Part shown: positions 22,931-35,578 of the stretch, one piece after another
How the letters are laid out: each line of letters starts with the position of its first letter
Position numbering within the stretch: the first letter of the stretch is position 1
Assembly: GCA_001695595.3 (NCBI GenBank)
Contig: MBPM02000045.1
Span: forward strand, 558,001 to 622,000
Direction: 5' to 3'
DNA length: 64,000 bases
Source: Plasmopara viticola
Taxonomy: Eukaryota; Oomycota; Peronosporomycetes; Peronosporales; Peronosporaceae
Made by a program: the position numbers and the translations under genes
The notes under the pieces: model-generated
Told to the model about the DNA's origin: nothing
Seen by the model: only the letters and a program-made list of their open reading frames with translations
The model's database searches: none

Positions 22931-23578
22931 ACTACTAAATATAACTTGCATAAAAGCTGATGTATAATGAGAGTTTGGTCCCCAAAAAAAAAATACTCTT
23001 TTTTAGTAAACGGTATGTCTCAAAACAATTTGAGTCACTTTGATTGCTGCTTTACAAATTATGGACAGAAAGTCGTTACCTATACGACAGTGTCAATGAA
23101 AAACTAGCAACGGCAGATATCGTACCAAACTTGAATCGAAATAAACAGCGCTTGATCGTTTGTACGACACTTGTCATTACAATTGCAGTACAAACTTTGA
23201 GCAGATACAATTACATCTAGACGAAAGAGGATCACGCAAGTGTTGAGATCCACGCCTATTTGAAGTAATACCTGTATGTAACAAGATCAAAGCATATAGT
23301 TTGAAGTCAGCGCACTCTATGGTATAGATCATACTGATCGTCCGTATTCGTCAAGATCATGACACGATAACGTTTACAATTTGATGTACATTGAACTGAT
23401 TTTTAAGAGCAAGATGCAAAAGAGCGCGAAAATGTATTCATACAAGGCAAATAATTTAAACCTAGATGCCAAACGTACTGAGCGAAGATCACAAAGAGTG
23501 AATGCGACTGAATTCTCCTAGACTCGTCATCGCTACTCATTATCGGACTGACTGGCTCGCAACGTATGTAGATCACGA
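22931..23578. other. Effector 3' flank, unit C
   Basis: AT-rich non-coding sequence homologous to 33060-33407 plus 39275-39585 in unit D once the nested LTR element is removed. No gene was seen. The last 60 bases ('cgtcatcgc...ggctcgcaacgta') are conserved at the 3' side of all long effector copies. Confidence 0.5.
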
Positions 23579-25177
23579 CTATGGACTTGGCTTTAGCATA
23601 TAAGCAATGCCTTTCGCGGTCGAGAAACTTTCTTTTTTTAATTCTCTATTCACCATGTCTAGAAGGAATTCGGAATCATCATAGTACTTTTTCACGATCT
23701 GCGCAATTTTTACATCGGATCGCGGGCCGTGATATTGAAGGGTGTACCAGTACCAGACCTTCAACGCGGGGTGCGTAAAAAGTTTGTCGCCAGCTTTATC
23801 CAAGTTTAGACGTACAAAAGCATCGTCTTTGTCGATAGACTCCGTTTTCCATTTGTTAAAGAGTGCCGCTTCCACGCTGGAGACACGTTTTTTGATGATT
23901 GGATCGGCTGTCTTGATGACTATCATGCTCGCTATTTGCTCCTCAGTCAATTGACTTTGTAATGTTTTGAAGAATTTAGCATCGTCCTTATCACGTCGTG
24001 CTACAAATGCAAACCACGTCGCCAACAATGGATTATCCGTCATGTCCTCAGCTTTCATTCCTGGCGGGTTGAGCCCAAGAATGTGAAGCACAGCGCTTGA
24101 CGTCTTTTTTTCCTCCTCCCACTCTAGAAACAGCTTTTCCAATGTGTTTGAAGCAACTTCACGCGTGCTCGCGTCCTTTTGCGCTGCCGCAATGACGGTA
24201 GCAAGAGCCTTTCCTTTAACTTTGCGCTGGTTCCACAAGCTGTCTAACATGCCCGTCACCAGTTTCTCGTAATCTCCTCCCTTCAACAACCATTTGGCGT
24301 AAGAAAGCCAGATGCTGACAGCTGAAGAATCTGCCACGGCATAATTGTTAAATACAGACTTTACGCCCGTGAGTGAGTCATCTGACGTTTCTTTGGATAC
24401 GTGCCAAAACAGGGCTTTCATCACCCCATTGCCAATGCTTCCTTCGCGGAGATCAACATTAGTAGCTCCAAGCATTTCAGCCACGCCAACGACGCCAACT
24501 TTCTGCTCTAGCATAGTATACAACTCACTGAATAATGGCCGCTCGTCAAATCCTTCTCGGAATCCCTGACGAAGAAAGGAGACATATGTCTCCAAGAGCG
24601 GGTTCTTGAACACGTTGTCCTCGCCGATATCCAGTTTCAAGGCACGAAAGACATCAGTGTCACTCTTTGATATCCAATCTTCCATCTGTAGATCGTAATA
24701 TTCTTTGGCCACGGCTTTCGTCTTTTGGGACGCTAGACCTTCAAGTATTAACAAAGCCAGCTCATAGTCGTCAAAGTGTTTTTTTAGCTCGCGAAACAAG
24801 GCTTTATAAGCTTTCGCAGGGTCTTTTAAGTTGTCGAAGACACGGCTAGCCCACATTTGATACTGCTGACTTGCGTACAAATTCCCCTCCGCAGATTTTA
24901 CTTTTGACTCCTTGGAAAAGGTGCCGATCAGTCCCTCTTCGTCAAGAGAGTGCCTTGAACGCAGATTTGGCGACAATTTCTCCAAAAACAATGCAACCTT
25001 TGTAGAGAATGCATCGGACGACCTTTCCTCAAAGTGGTCAAAGTGAGTGTTCTTTGCTGACAGGCTCCCCAAGTGACTCTGGGCTTGGCCATCCTCCGCA
25101 ATCATGGGCTTGGTACATGCCACGAGTGCGAAACCCGATAGCAACATGAAATGGCGCAGAAATTTGGGCTTGAGCAT
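23579..25177 (-). CDS. RxLR-like secreted effector with five WY/LWY modules (532 aa)
   Basis: Start set at 25177 (MLKPKFLRHFMLLSGF) because this leader is shared by the paralogues; 19 extra upstream residues of the longest frame are not conserved. The signal peptide is about residues 8-24. The RxLR position reads GSLS (37-40), lacking both arginines, followed by FEER (49-52). Five alpha-helical modules follow with key aromatics W109, Y198, W290, W388 and W475, about 90 residues apart, in repeats of the type PLLxTWFAF and ALKVWYWY. That spacing matches tandem LWY arrays such as in PSR2-type effectors. No cysteine-rich or enzymatic motif was seen. The frame is intact. Expected role: secreted virulence effector acting inside plant cells; the target is unknown. 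Confidence 0.88.
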   Translation of the reverse strand: MLKPKFLRHFMLLSGFALVACTKPMIAEDGQAQSHLGSLSAKNTHFDHFEERSSDAFSTKVALFLEKLSPNLRSRHSLDEEGLIGTFSKESKVKSAEGNLYASQQYQMWASRVFDNLKDPAKAYKALFRELKKHFDDYELALLILEGLASQKTKAVAKEYYDLQMEDWISKSDTDVFRALKLDIGEDNVFKNPLLETYVSFLRQGFREGFDERPLFSELYTMLEQKVGVVGVAEMLGATNVDLREGSIGNGVMKALFWHVSKETSDDSLTGVKSVFNNYAVADSSAVSIWLSYAKWLLKGGDYEKLVTGMLDSLWNQRKVKGKALATVIAAAQKDASTREVASNTLEKLFLEWEEEKKTSSAVLHILGLNPPGMKAEDMTDNPLLATWFAFVARRDKDDAKFFKTLQSQLTEEQIASMIVIKTADPIIKKRVSSVEAALFNKWKTESIDKDDAFVRLNLDKAGDKLFTHPALKVWYWYTLQYHGPRSDVKIAQIVKKYYDDSEFLLDMVNRELKKESFSTAKGIAYMLKPSP

Positions 25178-25254
25178 TGCTTGAGAAAGACAAATTGAGT
25201 AATGACAAGCGACGGAAGAGCATTTGCTGCCCACGGATCACGATCCAGCTCATT

Positions 25255-25305
25255 AACATACGGTGCAATAAACATGTATCCATCAGATGCCATTAGATGG
25301 GTTCA
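25255..25305 (-). promoter_or_regulatory. Conserved upstream block of effector C
   Basis: A short block ('cggtgcaataaacatg' to 'gccattagatgg' on the plus strand) is kept 80-125 bases before the start codon. The same block precedes the effectors at 13098-13140, 41315-41356 and 50576-50617, and a half copy is at 57321-57342. Read in gene direction, some copies give a TCATTGCAC that resembles the oomycete initiator (TCAYTYY). A core-promoter role is inference. Confidence 0.4.
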
Positions 25306-26514
25306 CAGCCCCTCTCGTTGCTGAATGAGATTAAGGGTTTTTTCGCTTGCTAAGTTAACGTTAAGTACAATTGACAGGCAACATGAATAAAATATTTTGA
25401 TTTAAACCTCGATAAAGAATGAGGGCGTACTATCTGATGTACTGTATTGTATTCAAGAATGAGCTGCTGACCGATCAGGTGGGTATATCCAGAGCATCAG
25501 ATAGAGGCAGCCTTCTGCGTTCTGATACAGCCAATGCTTTCCTCAGATAAATGGCGATCATTAAATCACACGGTCCTGGTCTCAACAAAGCCGTGCCAAT
25601 GTGTACCGCATTTGTAACCCCATGTATCAGTATTCGGACGTGGAAGTGTTTGTGACCGCACAGTCGTCAGCCTTCTCCTCGAATCTCACTGATTTTCAAT
25701 CAAACAATGTTCAAGCTCACATATTTGCGAAGCGCGGATAAATCAGAATCAGGTAGCGTACCCATAGAGGATTTACTTATCGAGAGATAAATGCAGAAGA
25801 TGCGGCAACAGTCGCTGCATATTGATGCCGCCAAGGTAATTACGAGAGCGAACGTGCTGAGCATTGTGCATTTAAGAAGTTGTTATGTACGTCTTTGAGA
25901 CAGCGAGCAACGATGGCGCCGACGCGGCGCGGCTGCTGTTCAACTGTTCAATAGCTAATGTGCAGTGCACCGTGCAGTGTACTTTTAACGTTTCGAACTC
26001 ACAATGATCGCGTAGACATAGATATGGGTTTTCAACAATTTTTATAAGCGCTTCCATCGCATCGAATGTTAATAGATACATGTTCTGTTGTATTCTGTCC
26101 TCGCATTGCGGCTTTTACTCTACATATCTTCGACAACAGCAACACGTAATTATTTCCCTTGCATGAAGTGACTGTGATGTGGTACTCGCTCGATAGTCCA
26201 GTGACAAATTGTCACCAATGTGTTCCGTTCGGAATTGTCACTGACAATTCCGAACGGAACACATTGGTCGTGCAAGTCAGACATGGTACGAGCGTTGAGC
26301 TGACGATGTCACCCAATATTCTGTCACAAAACGTGTAGAAATTTAAGCTGAGTTGCTTCGCTGCTTCCGCATGGCCTCCTTTGTACGGACACGACATTTT
26401 CTATATAGCAGGGGACAAAAATAATTAAGAAATGTTAATGCTGGTGACTCTAAGAAGTACAGTTAGGAGCACAAATACAATCATTATATTGGATAACCAA
26501 ATTTGAACAAAGCA
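25306..26514. other. Effector-upstream intergenic block, unit D
   Basis: Non-coding sequence repeated in units B (inverted), E, F and G. It contains the 'gatggcgccgacgcggcgcgg' block at about 25912-25933 followed by a 'gcagtgcaccgtgcagtgta' block near 25962-25981. No protein reading was recognised. A perfect hairpin at 26214-26268 is listed separately. Confidence 0.5.
26214..26268. repeat. Perfect 27-bp inverted repeat with one-base loop
   Basis: Arms 26214-26240 and 26242-26268 are exact reverse complements around a single C at 26241. Units E (about 42390-42425) and F (about 51627-51662) have one arm-like sequence only, ending in the same 'cattggtcg' and 'gcaggtca' context. So the left arm looks like a later snap-back copy of the right arm. 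No terminator or protein-binding role can be claimed. Confidence 0.92.
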
Positions 26515-26524
26515 TATTGCACGA

Positions 26525-26851
26525 GCTTGGAAAAGGTTGGGGTGACGCCCTCTTTCCAAGCGCGGGGGCTTAATGCTTGCGCGCTTCGGGCAGGTGCTCT
26601 CGGGCATCTGCAGATCGCTAACGAGTCTCACCCTCGACGCGACGGTCTCCAGCACCGGGCGCCACCTGGGCTCTTACCAAGTCAGAGCTAAACAAAATAA
26701 TGGAAGACCCTCACGACCTCGGTGCTGGCTGCACTGCCCGCCGAACGAGACCCGACGTATGCGGACACCACTCTATGCCGTGGATTAGCCAGACTGAGCC
26801 TAGCACGTGCATAACTTGGCAACGCGATAACGTAATACATTACATTACACT
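26525..26851 (+). mobile_element. Non-autonomous LINE derivative, copy 3
   Basis: A 327-bp plus-strand copy with a 10-bp target duplication TATTGCACGA (26515-26524 and 26852-26861), a full 5' end (GGAAAAGGTTGGGGTGACG) and a short ACATT tail. The matching sites in unit C (about 14876) and unit F (about 52233) are empty, so insertion followed the unit duplication. The 62-72 residue ORFs inside are incidental. Confidence 0.92.
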
Positions 26852-26861
26852 TATTGCACGA

Positions 26862-29800
26862 TTTATAACTACATTAATGTTTTTTTTAAATTTTAGTAAA
26901 ACTTCGACTTCCTTTTAATTCTTACGCCAAAGCCCTAAATTCTTGTTGGTGTATGATGCCCATTCTCAGTTTATGGTGCACCACCAACATCAAGGCCATG
27001 TCGTTAGATGTTGTACCCGACTGCAGATTCCATGGACCGTGGCTTTAATTCAGTGACATCCGTGAGGTCAATTTAATTCAGTACCAAAATGATCGGTAAG
27101 TAGAAATATCAATCGATCCATGAGAAACAAAAATCAATTGCGTATTAGAAATATCAATGACCGCGAGTGCTGAATGGTGACGTACTCAAACGATCGATGG
27201 ACACCGATCTCCTTTTGCGACTGAAAATCTTTCTTGTCTCTGACTGCCCCTACAACATCCATATATGCGATTTTCTAGCCATCAATTGTCATTAAATCCT
27301 GAGATTGAGTTGTAATCTCTTTTTTTCAGTAACAAAAAGAGAACAAGATAGTAGAGATTGTTAAAGTGTTGCTAACCAAATATAGAAAACAGTCGATCAC
27401 CAAACAACCACATATCTTCCTGCACGCCTCCTCTGTGAAAGGTGTTGTATGACTAAGTCACACCAGGTTGCACTTTGTAATAAATCCTTCGCCTTCGCTG
27501 GGACATTAACCACCATTACCTTTGCGAAGAATCCAAATCTAATCGACACCAATACACAATCGTCGGATGCGCAATCAATGCTACTATCCACTGAAACACT
27601 AGTCTTCTGCAGTGGTTAGGTGCCCAATTCAAAATGAAGTAAGATTTCATGCTATCCGTGAGATTGATATACACTATAAGAAGTGGAACCTGAGAGTTTG
27701 ACAGCTCTTGAAGAAGATACACACAGCGTAAATCTGGTATTACTAATGCATATTTAGAATGTTATCGGTTCCATTTCGAGTCATGGTAGATTACAAAAAA
27801 TTGCGTGCCAGCAACGGAGTGTGGCAAACAAAATAGATTACCTAATGTTATTGACTGATCCTCAGAGAAGTCAGTATTGATTTTACTGGAGAAGTCTACA
27901 CATTATTTTAATCAGAATGGAGCTGCTATAATCTTCGAGATCTCTAAGAGTACGAAGGTTTTCTTTGTCTTTGACGTGGAGAAGTACGAGTTGCTCGTTT
28001 GCCTGCCACGTTTAGAAAAGCACAAGCCCTAAGCTGATTAAGGGGTCATAGCTATCGATGCTTGCTGCCCGATCTTGCGCAACATGAGATTAGCGATTAG
28101 TTGTATGCACAACTTTATTAAAGAAAGGCGTAGAAAATCACTCCCGCAGTGAATATAGGAGGTGTTAAGTTGCTGATAATTTTCCAAGGATAGATGCGAC
28201 GACGTCTTTGAAGTCTTTTCTAGATGACAACTAATTTTGCTGGTAGCATTGGACACGTGAAGAGGCTGACAATGACAATTAATTCACAATATAGCACCAC
28301 TAAGATTGGGTAACAAAGTCCTCCGAGCCGAAAGCATAGGTCCGCAACATAGCATATAGCATAGTACTACACGTGGCTACGAATAGAGTATAGCATAGCT
28401 TTGCAAGAGCATGATAGAGCATGATAGAGATGCGATCCAAACAATTTTTTGGCTGTCATGATTGACATTAGTGCAGACAAAGGGACGTTTTGCATCAGGA
28501 TACATGACAATGCACCTAGTTGTTGTGTCACGGCAGGTGTGTCATGATGAAAGGCACTGTCTAAGGTTTCAGAGCTACTGAGCTTCGCCGAACCCAAAAC
28601 TACTGAGCTTTAGCCAAATTGCAAGCAGGAAATAATCGCGGAGACAATTTGCAAGGACGAAAACCCCGTCTTGAGGAGCCATGTGCAACTTTAAAGTTGT
28701 ACAAAACTGTGGTAGATAAGCCTTATAGGTAAGGTACATTGCGGCTGAGCATCTATGGTGTAGAGGGTCGTTTAATCTCGGTCTTTTCTTTAATGTCCAT
28801 AGACATAAGTTTACGTTTAACCAATAAAAGGAGTGAAGAAATAGAGTAACCTCATACTAGATATGAAGCCCTGTGTCATCAGCCATTGCAGCATGAGTAA
28901 TGGGAGATCGTTAATGCCTCTTTTGTTGGAAAAGGTAAAAAATGCTCTGGTACAAGAGTCCACTCGTCACCCACTTTTTGGGATCTATAGCTGAACGGAG
29001 GTGGTTTAATTGCTGTTTATTATGAGCCTATCAGCGCAACGGTACCTGATTGAACGCCTTTTCCAAAGAAAGACGCGCGTCCTACTAGCATGTTCACAAG
29101 CACATTGCAATTTTTACCATCAACCTTGAATGAGAGACTCTTTACAGTGATATGTACGCTTAGCGGCGCGCTTGGACGTTACAAAGCTAATAAACGCCCC
29201 TACGATACTTGATAGTCTTGTGGCACAGCTGTAATACAGCCTTTCGCTCGAAGACGATAATATCGTGCATAGCCGTTCCGACGCAGAACAGTCGGCTCTG
29301 TAAGCTCATTAAGACTAAACAAGGCAAGCTTTTAGGGTCTCGAACACCAGAAAACCATATACCAACAACGAAAATGTGTCCATGTGGCATTTAAGATTAA
29401 CGGCCTCGACTGTTTTGGGATCAGATATTGGGTACAGAGGAAGTAAAAGAGTAATGTCAAGGCCAGCGCTTTACTCATACAAGGTTTAAGAATTTGGCTG
29501 GCACAGTGATTTGCGGATCGCTCAAATTCTTTCCAGTACTACTGTAGGAGATTATTGAGAGGAATGCTACTTTTGCAAGCATAGAAAAAAGCCTCGGTAG
29601 GTAGTTCTATGGCTAGAGCCATACAAATTTGCTAAGCATCGTTCGTGACTGTTCTGACTGCACCATCGGATTCCCGTCACTCCTACTCAATGAAGATGAC
29701 CGTAAAAAAACTATCCTGATTGTGTCTGGGCAGCTTTCGTCTGCCGAATCGAACTACCCCGTGCTTGCCAAGAAATTGCTTGTCATGAAGTAGATTAGGC

Positions 29801-32800
29801 TATAAGCTCTTTAAAGTCGATCCAATCCACACAATCCTGGAGACGGCGGTAATTTACGCCCCAAAATATTTTTCGTAAACTATAGCTTACGTATCGAACA
29901 CAAGTCTTCAAACAACAATGTGTTTGCCGACACGCTTTCGCGCAGTTAAGACTAAAAGTTGACTCATAACAGCAATTTGAAAGCTCTACGGACGAGCGAA
30001 TAAAGAAAAATTAGATGCTAGGCTTAAGCCTTATATGTAATTGTCTATTGCACGTGAAGGTGCTAAAGCTGAGAAAATGAGCCATCGACAGCGACAATAA
30101 TCGCAACGCTATAAGGGCACAGAGAATTTGTTCTACAATAGACCGAACCAAAGATTCATTGCGAGTTGTTGTTGTTAATCGTGACGACTTGACGAACTAT
30201 ACACACGTCAAGATACATGTTGCTCTTACAAGCCTCCAATTTGTTGCGAGAAGACCTTTTATTAAGTCCCCACAACAAATTGGAGGCTCTACATAGTGGA
30301 CGAGGATGCGAGGAGCTGTGACATTTGCCAGGAGGTCAAATACGGCTTACGCGCCAGCTCCTTTGCAAAAGATGCCAAAACAGGCGAGCTTTAGGAGGTC
30401 CATAAAGGCTCAATTTTATCGTTGGCTTATCGAAGTTTTTGGCACCACGAGCATAGTTCCGCCTCAGCAGGATAGTGCAGCTGGTACCTGTTAAAGCCAG
30501 TATAACTACCGAGTGCAGCAACGCTTTTAATATGATCTTCAGACAGATGTGGCCTCGCGGTTTACCAACGCATTTACGCAAACGCTACTTTACTATCTAA
30601 ACGTCGTATAATCCACGGAAAGTAATATGTTTGCCTGAGAATTATGTTCGTTTGTTTTGAGCGGACGAAAACGCGTCTTTTGTATTGCTGTCTTTTCTGC
30701 TGACTTTAAACAGAGGAACAAAATTGGCCTTAATTTAAATACCTTGGTGGAGAAGCTGGAAAGCTTTCCGTCCAACTTTCGAAAAATTCCTGCTTTTAAA
30801 AACTGGCAAGAGTAAAGGGCATTTATAGCAAAGCAAGTTGGCACCGTCAATATGAATACCATGCATATCTAACCATAAATAGCTTATCAGTCAAAAAATG
30901 TGGCACCTCAGCACACATATTGTGCTGCAAGCCTTCGAGCACACGGTCAACCCTTTCTGTTGGATCATTGTGATACTCAATGAACCAGCTTCAAAATATG
31001 TTTTGAACGCCACTGCTCTCACTGCAAGTCTCACACACTACATGACTGCTCTCCAATCGAACGCTTGAGCCTGGTGAGCCAGAGAACATGATCAAAATCC
31101 ATGATGAGCTTCTAGGAGCACGAGGAGCAGTCACACTGGAATCTAGTTTGATTACTTTTGTTTTCATGGGCCAACTATAAGTTCGTGACCAACGAAGTTG
31201 TTGTAATCGAGTGAAAATGGGTACAGAATGGCTATAGCATCGGGGCTGGGGCCTTGACTTATGCTCAGCATGAGCTAAATGCAGCTAAAAGGTCCAGCTT
31301 GATAGCTTCGCAGAACTATTCCTATGTGAATTGACGCACTCATGTAACTACTCGAAAGAACGAAGGCTCGGCACTGGATACCGTACGCGTTGTACTAGCG
31401 CCTCATAAATTGGCTTTAAATGGAGAGAGTTTTGAGTGTAATATACAAAAGCACTGAAGCGACACTCGCTACTTTCCCATTGCGTCAACTCAAACGAAGT
31501 CGATGGCAAAATTTTGATAGGCTCCAAGTCGTCGTTGACTGCCAGTAGACTCATAAATTTGCGACATAGAATCCGCAACGTCATCTTTCCGTGAGCACTT
31601 CTGGACGCGGGACGTTTTGCAGCGGTCACCAGGGACCTCGAGATGAGCTCTAATTGAGTCATTTCTAGTAACTTGATTCCCCGTAGACGCTGATCACTAT
31701 GATTGAAATATCTACAATATAAAGGCAATCTTGCTGAAGTGACTCTTTGTACTCGTACTAATCTTGGAGTGAGTCTTTTTCCTCCACTTCACAGATAAGA
31801 AATTTAATCTTAGCGAGGAGGAGAGAAAAAGATTTTCCCACCATCATTTGACGCACTGCGTACCCTTTGCTATGGTATTGCTCGCGATCGACATCCGCCG
31901 GATGCAGCTCACGAGCTAATGAATCGTAACGCCGGTCCTTTTAACTCTTCCATCCAGTACAAGCACTGGGTGCCCTCCCTAGCTTCAAAATCACGGGTGC
32001 TTTCTAGCCCGATTTCTAGGCCAGTTGCATCTATCCGCGAGCAAATTGCTCGACTCGAGCTTCTCACGACAAAAATTGTGATTATCCGTATTCAGAATCA
32101 ATTTTCTGCTCAGCTGATGGTTTGGCCTTCTGTGGCTATGCTCGCAAAGGTCCCGGTACTAACGCTTGTGCATTTACCGAGCCCGGGTTATAATATGGCA
32201 TAATTAAGTTTTGACAGAACGCCAACTGTACTCGCATCCAATCAGAAGCATTAAACAAGTATGCTAGGCCTGGGTTGGCTACAATTGAAACTATCTGTAT
32301 AAGTACGAGTATTCTTTGTTTTAAAGACAGCTGTAACCATATTTGTATAAAGGTGTTCACTCCTGTCGAATAGCTTGATTTCCAGACATTCTTTCGTGCA
32401 CATGTCTTAAAAAAGTTTCCAGTTTGTTTATGCGTCGTGGAATGACTGTTATCTGCAAGCCGCGCGGCTATTTCTTTTAGAGCCACAAACTGAAGGCATC
32501 AATGGATCAGGAAGATTTGCCTGCCCATTCACGCAGAAATATTCAATTCATTAAGCACAGTACTCTCCAGATCTAATCACTAAAGCTACTCACATGTCAT
32601 CTCGCGCGTACGCGCCACAATTTGTTTTAATCCAGACGAGGTCGTAGTTGCGACATGAGCTAGCTCACCGATTGGGCGACGCCATATTGCACTGGCAAAA
32701 GCCTTTTAAGTATTGGCTTATGATTCGAATCAGTTTCTACTATGGACATCTCGTCGAGCTTGAATAGAGCGTATACTTAAGGTATAGTTTCAGACTTATC

Positions 32801-33407
32801 TAGCCTTCAGCCGTACCGGTCACCCCCTTATATGAATACACAGCCGTCCACTATCGTCAACTACCCACGCGTCTCCTTCGAACCTTCTCCATCGAAGAAT
32901 AGACGTCCCTAGCATCTCGATAAGCGCCATACGCTGCCATTTTTACAGTGAAGAGATCGGTGGCTTCAAACCAATCTACTCGCCGTATTCGCAATGTCAC
33001 GGTCAAGGATTAGAGCATCGACGTCTTACCAGTACATTTTGACTTACATAGAAATCGTCAAAGATTGAACAATAAGAATGATCATGTAAACGTTGCAACT
33101 TGTCTTTTTGCATCAAGGTGATGTACAATAATTGCTTTGTCCCAAAATAATTTCTTTTTTGTAGATGGAATGTCTTGAAACAATTATAGTGAAAGAAGTT
33201 CACTTTGTTTGTTCTTTCTAAATATCGGGCTTTAAGTCCTTACCTATATGGCAGTGTCAATGAAAGCCAAGCAACGGCAGATATTGTACCATCGAAATTT
33301 CACGATGCTTTAAGATTTGTGCGACTCATGTCATGAAAATGCAGTACAAATTTTGAGCAGATACAATAACATCTAGACGAAAGAAAAAATTTGCAAGTGT
33401 TGAGGTA
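26862..33407 (+). mobile_element. Unit D: decayed Ty3/gypsy relic
   Basis: Parallel to relic C, without the TIR insertion. Readable plus-strand remnants: a VFDVEKYELLVCLP linker near 27970-28020, RT near 29240-29450 (EDDNIVHSRSDAKQSAL), RNase H near 29640-29960 (YPVLAKKLLVMK and VFADTLSR) and the integrase zinc part near 30300-30490 (ARSCDICQEVK). On the minus strand there is the integrase core near 31100-30870, a chromodomain-tail-like piece near 31840-31660 (reading SLQQDCLYIVD, compare PLREDCPDVVDA), and a gag-like helical frame (32136-32486). All frames are broken. From about 32200 to 33407 nothing beyond homology to unit C was recognised. Confidence 0.68.
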
Positions 33408-33412
33408 CCTTT

Positions 33413-33723
33413 TGTAAGGAACCACACTCACATGTTCTACAACCATTTTAGAATGTCAGTGAGCGTAGGTTACAAACATCCTATATGTTTTCGATAATAA
33501 AACTTAACCCACATTCAAGGAGAGATGATACACATATTCATATTAATCAATAGGAAAGGCGACGTACTAGGAGGAGTGACTTACATGAGAAAAACAGTAG
33601 GAAGAAAGTGGATTGGTTACATATCAGTCTAAGAAATAATATCACTTTTTTAGTTCTCCACAAATCTTCAAGTCAACCTAAACCTACAGTCCAACACCGC
33701 CGACCAGCACCCAGATCCTCACA
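33413..33723 (+). repeat. 5' LTR
   Basis: A 311-bp direct repeat, TG...CA ends, about 95% identical to the 3' LTR by eye. An AATAAAA-type sequence near 33495-33503 could act as a polyadenylation signal; this is inference. Confidence 0.95.
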
Positions 33724-33725
33724 AG

Positions 33726-33740
33726 TGGTAGCACTTGTTG
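33726..33740 (+). other. Candidate primer-binding site
   Basis: TGGTAGCACTTGTTG starts two bases after the 5' LTR. A PBS should begin with TGG, the complement of the tRNA CCA end. Which tRNA would prime here cannot be told by eye. Confidence 0.5.
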
Positions 33741-34073
33741 ATCGTGCTTTCGCATCGTCAAGTTCCTCGTCCGGGTATAACTGTATCTGGGGTGTTTGCT
33801 GTCCCTTTTCCGCCCCAACCGTGTGGAAGTGCTGTGGAATTGGTCGAGTGTGTGGTTTTCAATATCTGCCCGTTATTCTGAAAGCCTGCTTTTGCAGATA
33901 GAGTCACTCAGTTGGGTATTGAGGTTGGACCCGACTTCGCTGGTTGAAGCAGTTATTCCATTTCGGAAGGTTTAATTCGTGTGCGCACAGGCCGACCCAC
34001 ACTTCCTCACTCATTAATTTGAGTCGATAGCTTCGGGGAAAGGAAGTAGGGCCAAATCTGTCGTGCACGTTCT

Positions 34074-35312
34074 ATGGGCAAGAAGCGCCGTGCTGAACCG
34101 GGAATCCCCTTTGATTGCGAACAAGCTTTCGTCTTCGACTCTGGTGACCAAGCTTCAAAAGTGGCGCAAGATCTCATCCATTCTGTCAAAAAGTCTCGTC
34201 GAATCGCTTCGCTCCTTTCCAAGCGTCTCACCAAAGAAAAAGAAATTCTCCCCAATCAAGGCAAGTCTCTCTCCGATCCTCTCCAAGAAGTCGACACTTT
34301 ACTCCAAGAAGTCGAACGGATTTTAGTCAAAGATTTACGCTACAATTTAAGAGATCTGGTTAAAGCTAAAAATTAAGTTTATTTCATCATGGTCGAATCA
34401 TCTATGAACCAGATTATGCAGCATCTTATGCAAGTTATGAATAAACAACACGAAATTATCGAGAAATTAAGTCAGAAACAATTGGAGAGTAAAGTTAAAG
34501 TTGAGGGATCGAAGCTGCCAACTTATAGTGGGAGAAGTGATGAGTCTGCTCGCCTCTATTGGGCAAACTTGGAAAATTATTTTTTGGCGCATGAAGCGAA
34601 ATAGAAAGAGGAGTCTTTAGCGAAACAAATTATCGCAGTACTTGGAACAACTTTGCGTGGAGCAGCAGCTCAATGGTTTGTGCTTCATCAGCATGAATTT
34701 ATTGCGGTAGATGAATTTTTCGTTGCTTTGGATAAAGAGTTTGTACCGGCGGATTTGCAATATCGTTTACGTGACGAATTGCATCGATTAAGACAAGAGA
34801 ATTGTAAAGATTTACCGGATTTCGTTGCGAAATTTTGACAACTTATTTCGCAAATATCTAACGTGACGGAGATTGACCAAATAATATATTTTCAAAGAGG
34901 ATTACGGCAAAGAACTAGAGAAGAAATTCAGTATCGAAGTTGCGAAACTTTATCAGCGGCGGTCACAGTCGCTCTCGATTTCGAACGCGCTCATTCAAAT
35001 ATTGCAAGTGGCTATGCAAGTCAAGCACCACGTATTCCGCGTCCTGGTCCACTACCAGTGACACAGCCGTCTAATGGACCTGAGCCTATGGAAATTGACC
35101 ATGCTCGTCCTTTTCAAAGGTCATCCCGATATCAGAATCATTATCAAAATAATCGTCGTCCAAATAAGCCCAAGTGTTCATTCTGCAAGAAACTTGGTCA
35201 TACTATTCAACAATGTTATAAGCGCAAGAACAGACAACAAGGCAACAACAATCAAGATAATCGAAATCATAATCGCGCAAATATCAACTACTTCGAAAAT
35301 GAATCTGTTTAA
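34074..35312 (+). pseudogene. LTR element gag, with in-frame stops
   Basis: One reading frame runs through the whole span but is cut by stops ending at 34376, 34604 and 34838, giving pieces 34074-34376, 34389-34604, 34653-34838 and 34863-35312. The piece starting at 34389 contains a helical region and the gag core (ARLYWANLENYF, then LRGAAAQWF and DELHRLRQ). The last piece ends with a CCHC zinc knuckle, CSFCKKLGHTIQQC (C-x2-C-x4-H-x4-C), near 35178-35219, in a basic Asn/Arg-rich tail. Gag forms the particle and packages RNA. The 34376 stop may be natural, separating a small upstream ORF; the others are lesions. Confidence 0.88.
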
Positions 35313-35578
35313 GAAGAAACGATTGCTACAACGTCTCATGAAGCTATCACAACATTCAGTGAAGCTACTGCAAACTATAGTGGAAAAGATTTAATCATCA
35401 AGCAAGGAAATCTTGATGAACATGCTGTCAATATTATCCTAGATTCAGGCGCCACGTGTAATGTGGTCAATCCAGAACTTTACAAAATGTCCATTCCGAA
35501 GAAGTAATTCAAGTTACTCGTTTCGACGGCAGCAACACTATTACGAAGAAAGTTAAACAAGGGTTTGCAGATATATCT
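35313..35578 (+). pseudogene. LTR element protease region
   Basis: In the gag frame the reading NIILDSGATCNVVNP (about 35430-35475) carries the D-S-G catalytic triad of a retropepsin. A stop follows at 35505-35507, and the frame that continues into pol is shifted by one base there (VIQVTRFDGS), so the protease is broken in its C-terminal half. The protease would mature Gag-Pol in a working element. Confidence 0.82.

Noticed and set aside
34063..34326. Alternative overlapping frame at the start of the LTR element
   Set aside because: Shadow of the 34074 frame that continues into gag; no conserved features.
34376..35507. Stop-codon readthrough or reassignment to explain the in-frame stops in gag
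   Set aside because: TAA, TAG and TGA are all involved and frameshifts accompany them, so decay is simpler; the intact effectors end at ordinary stops.
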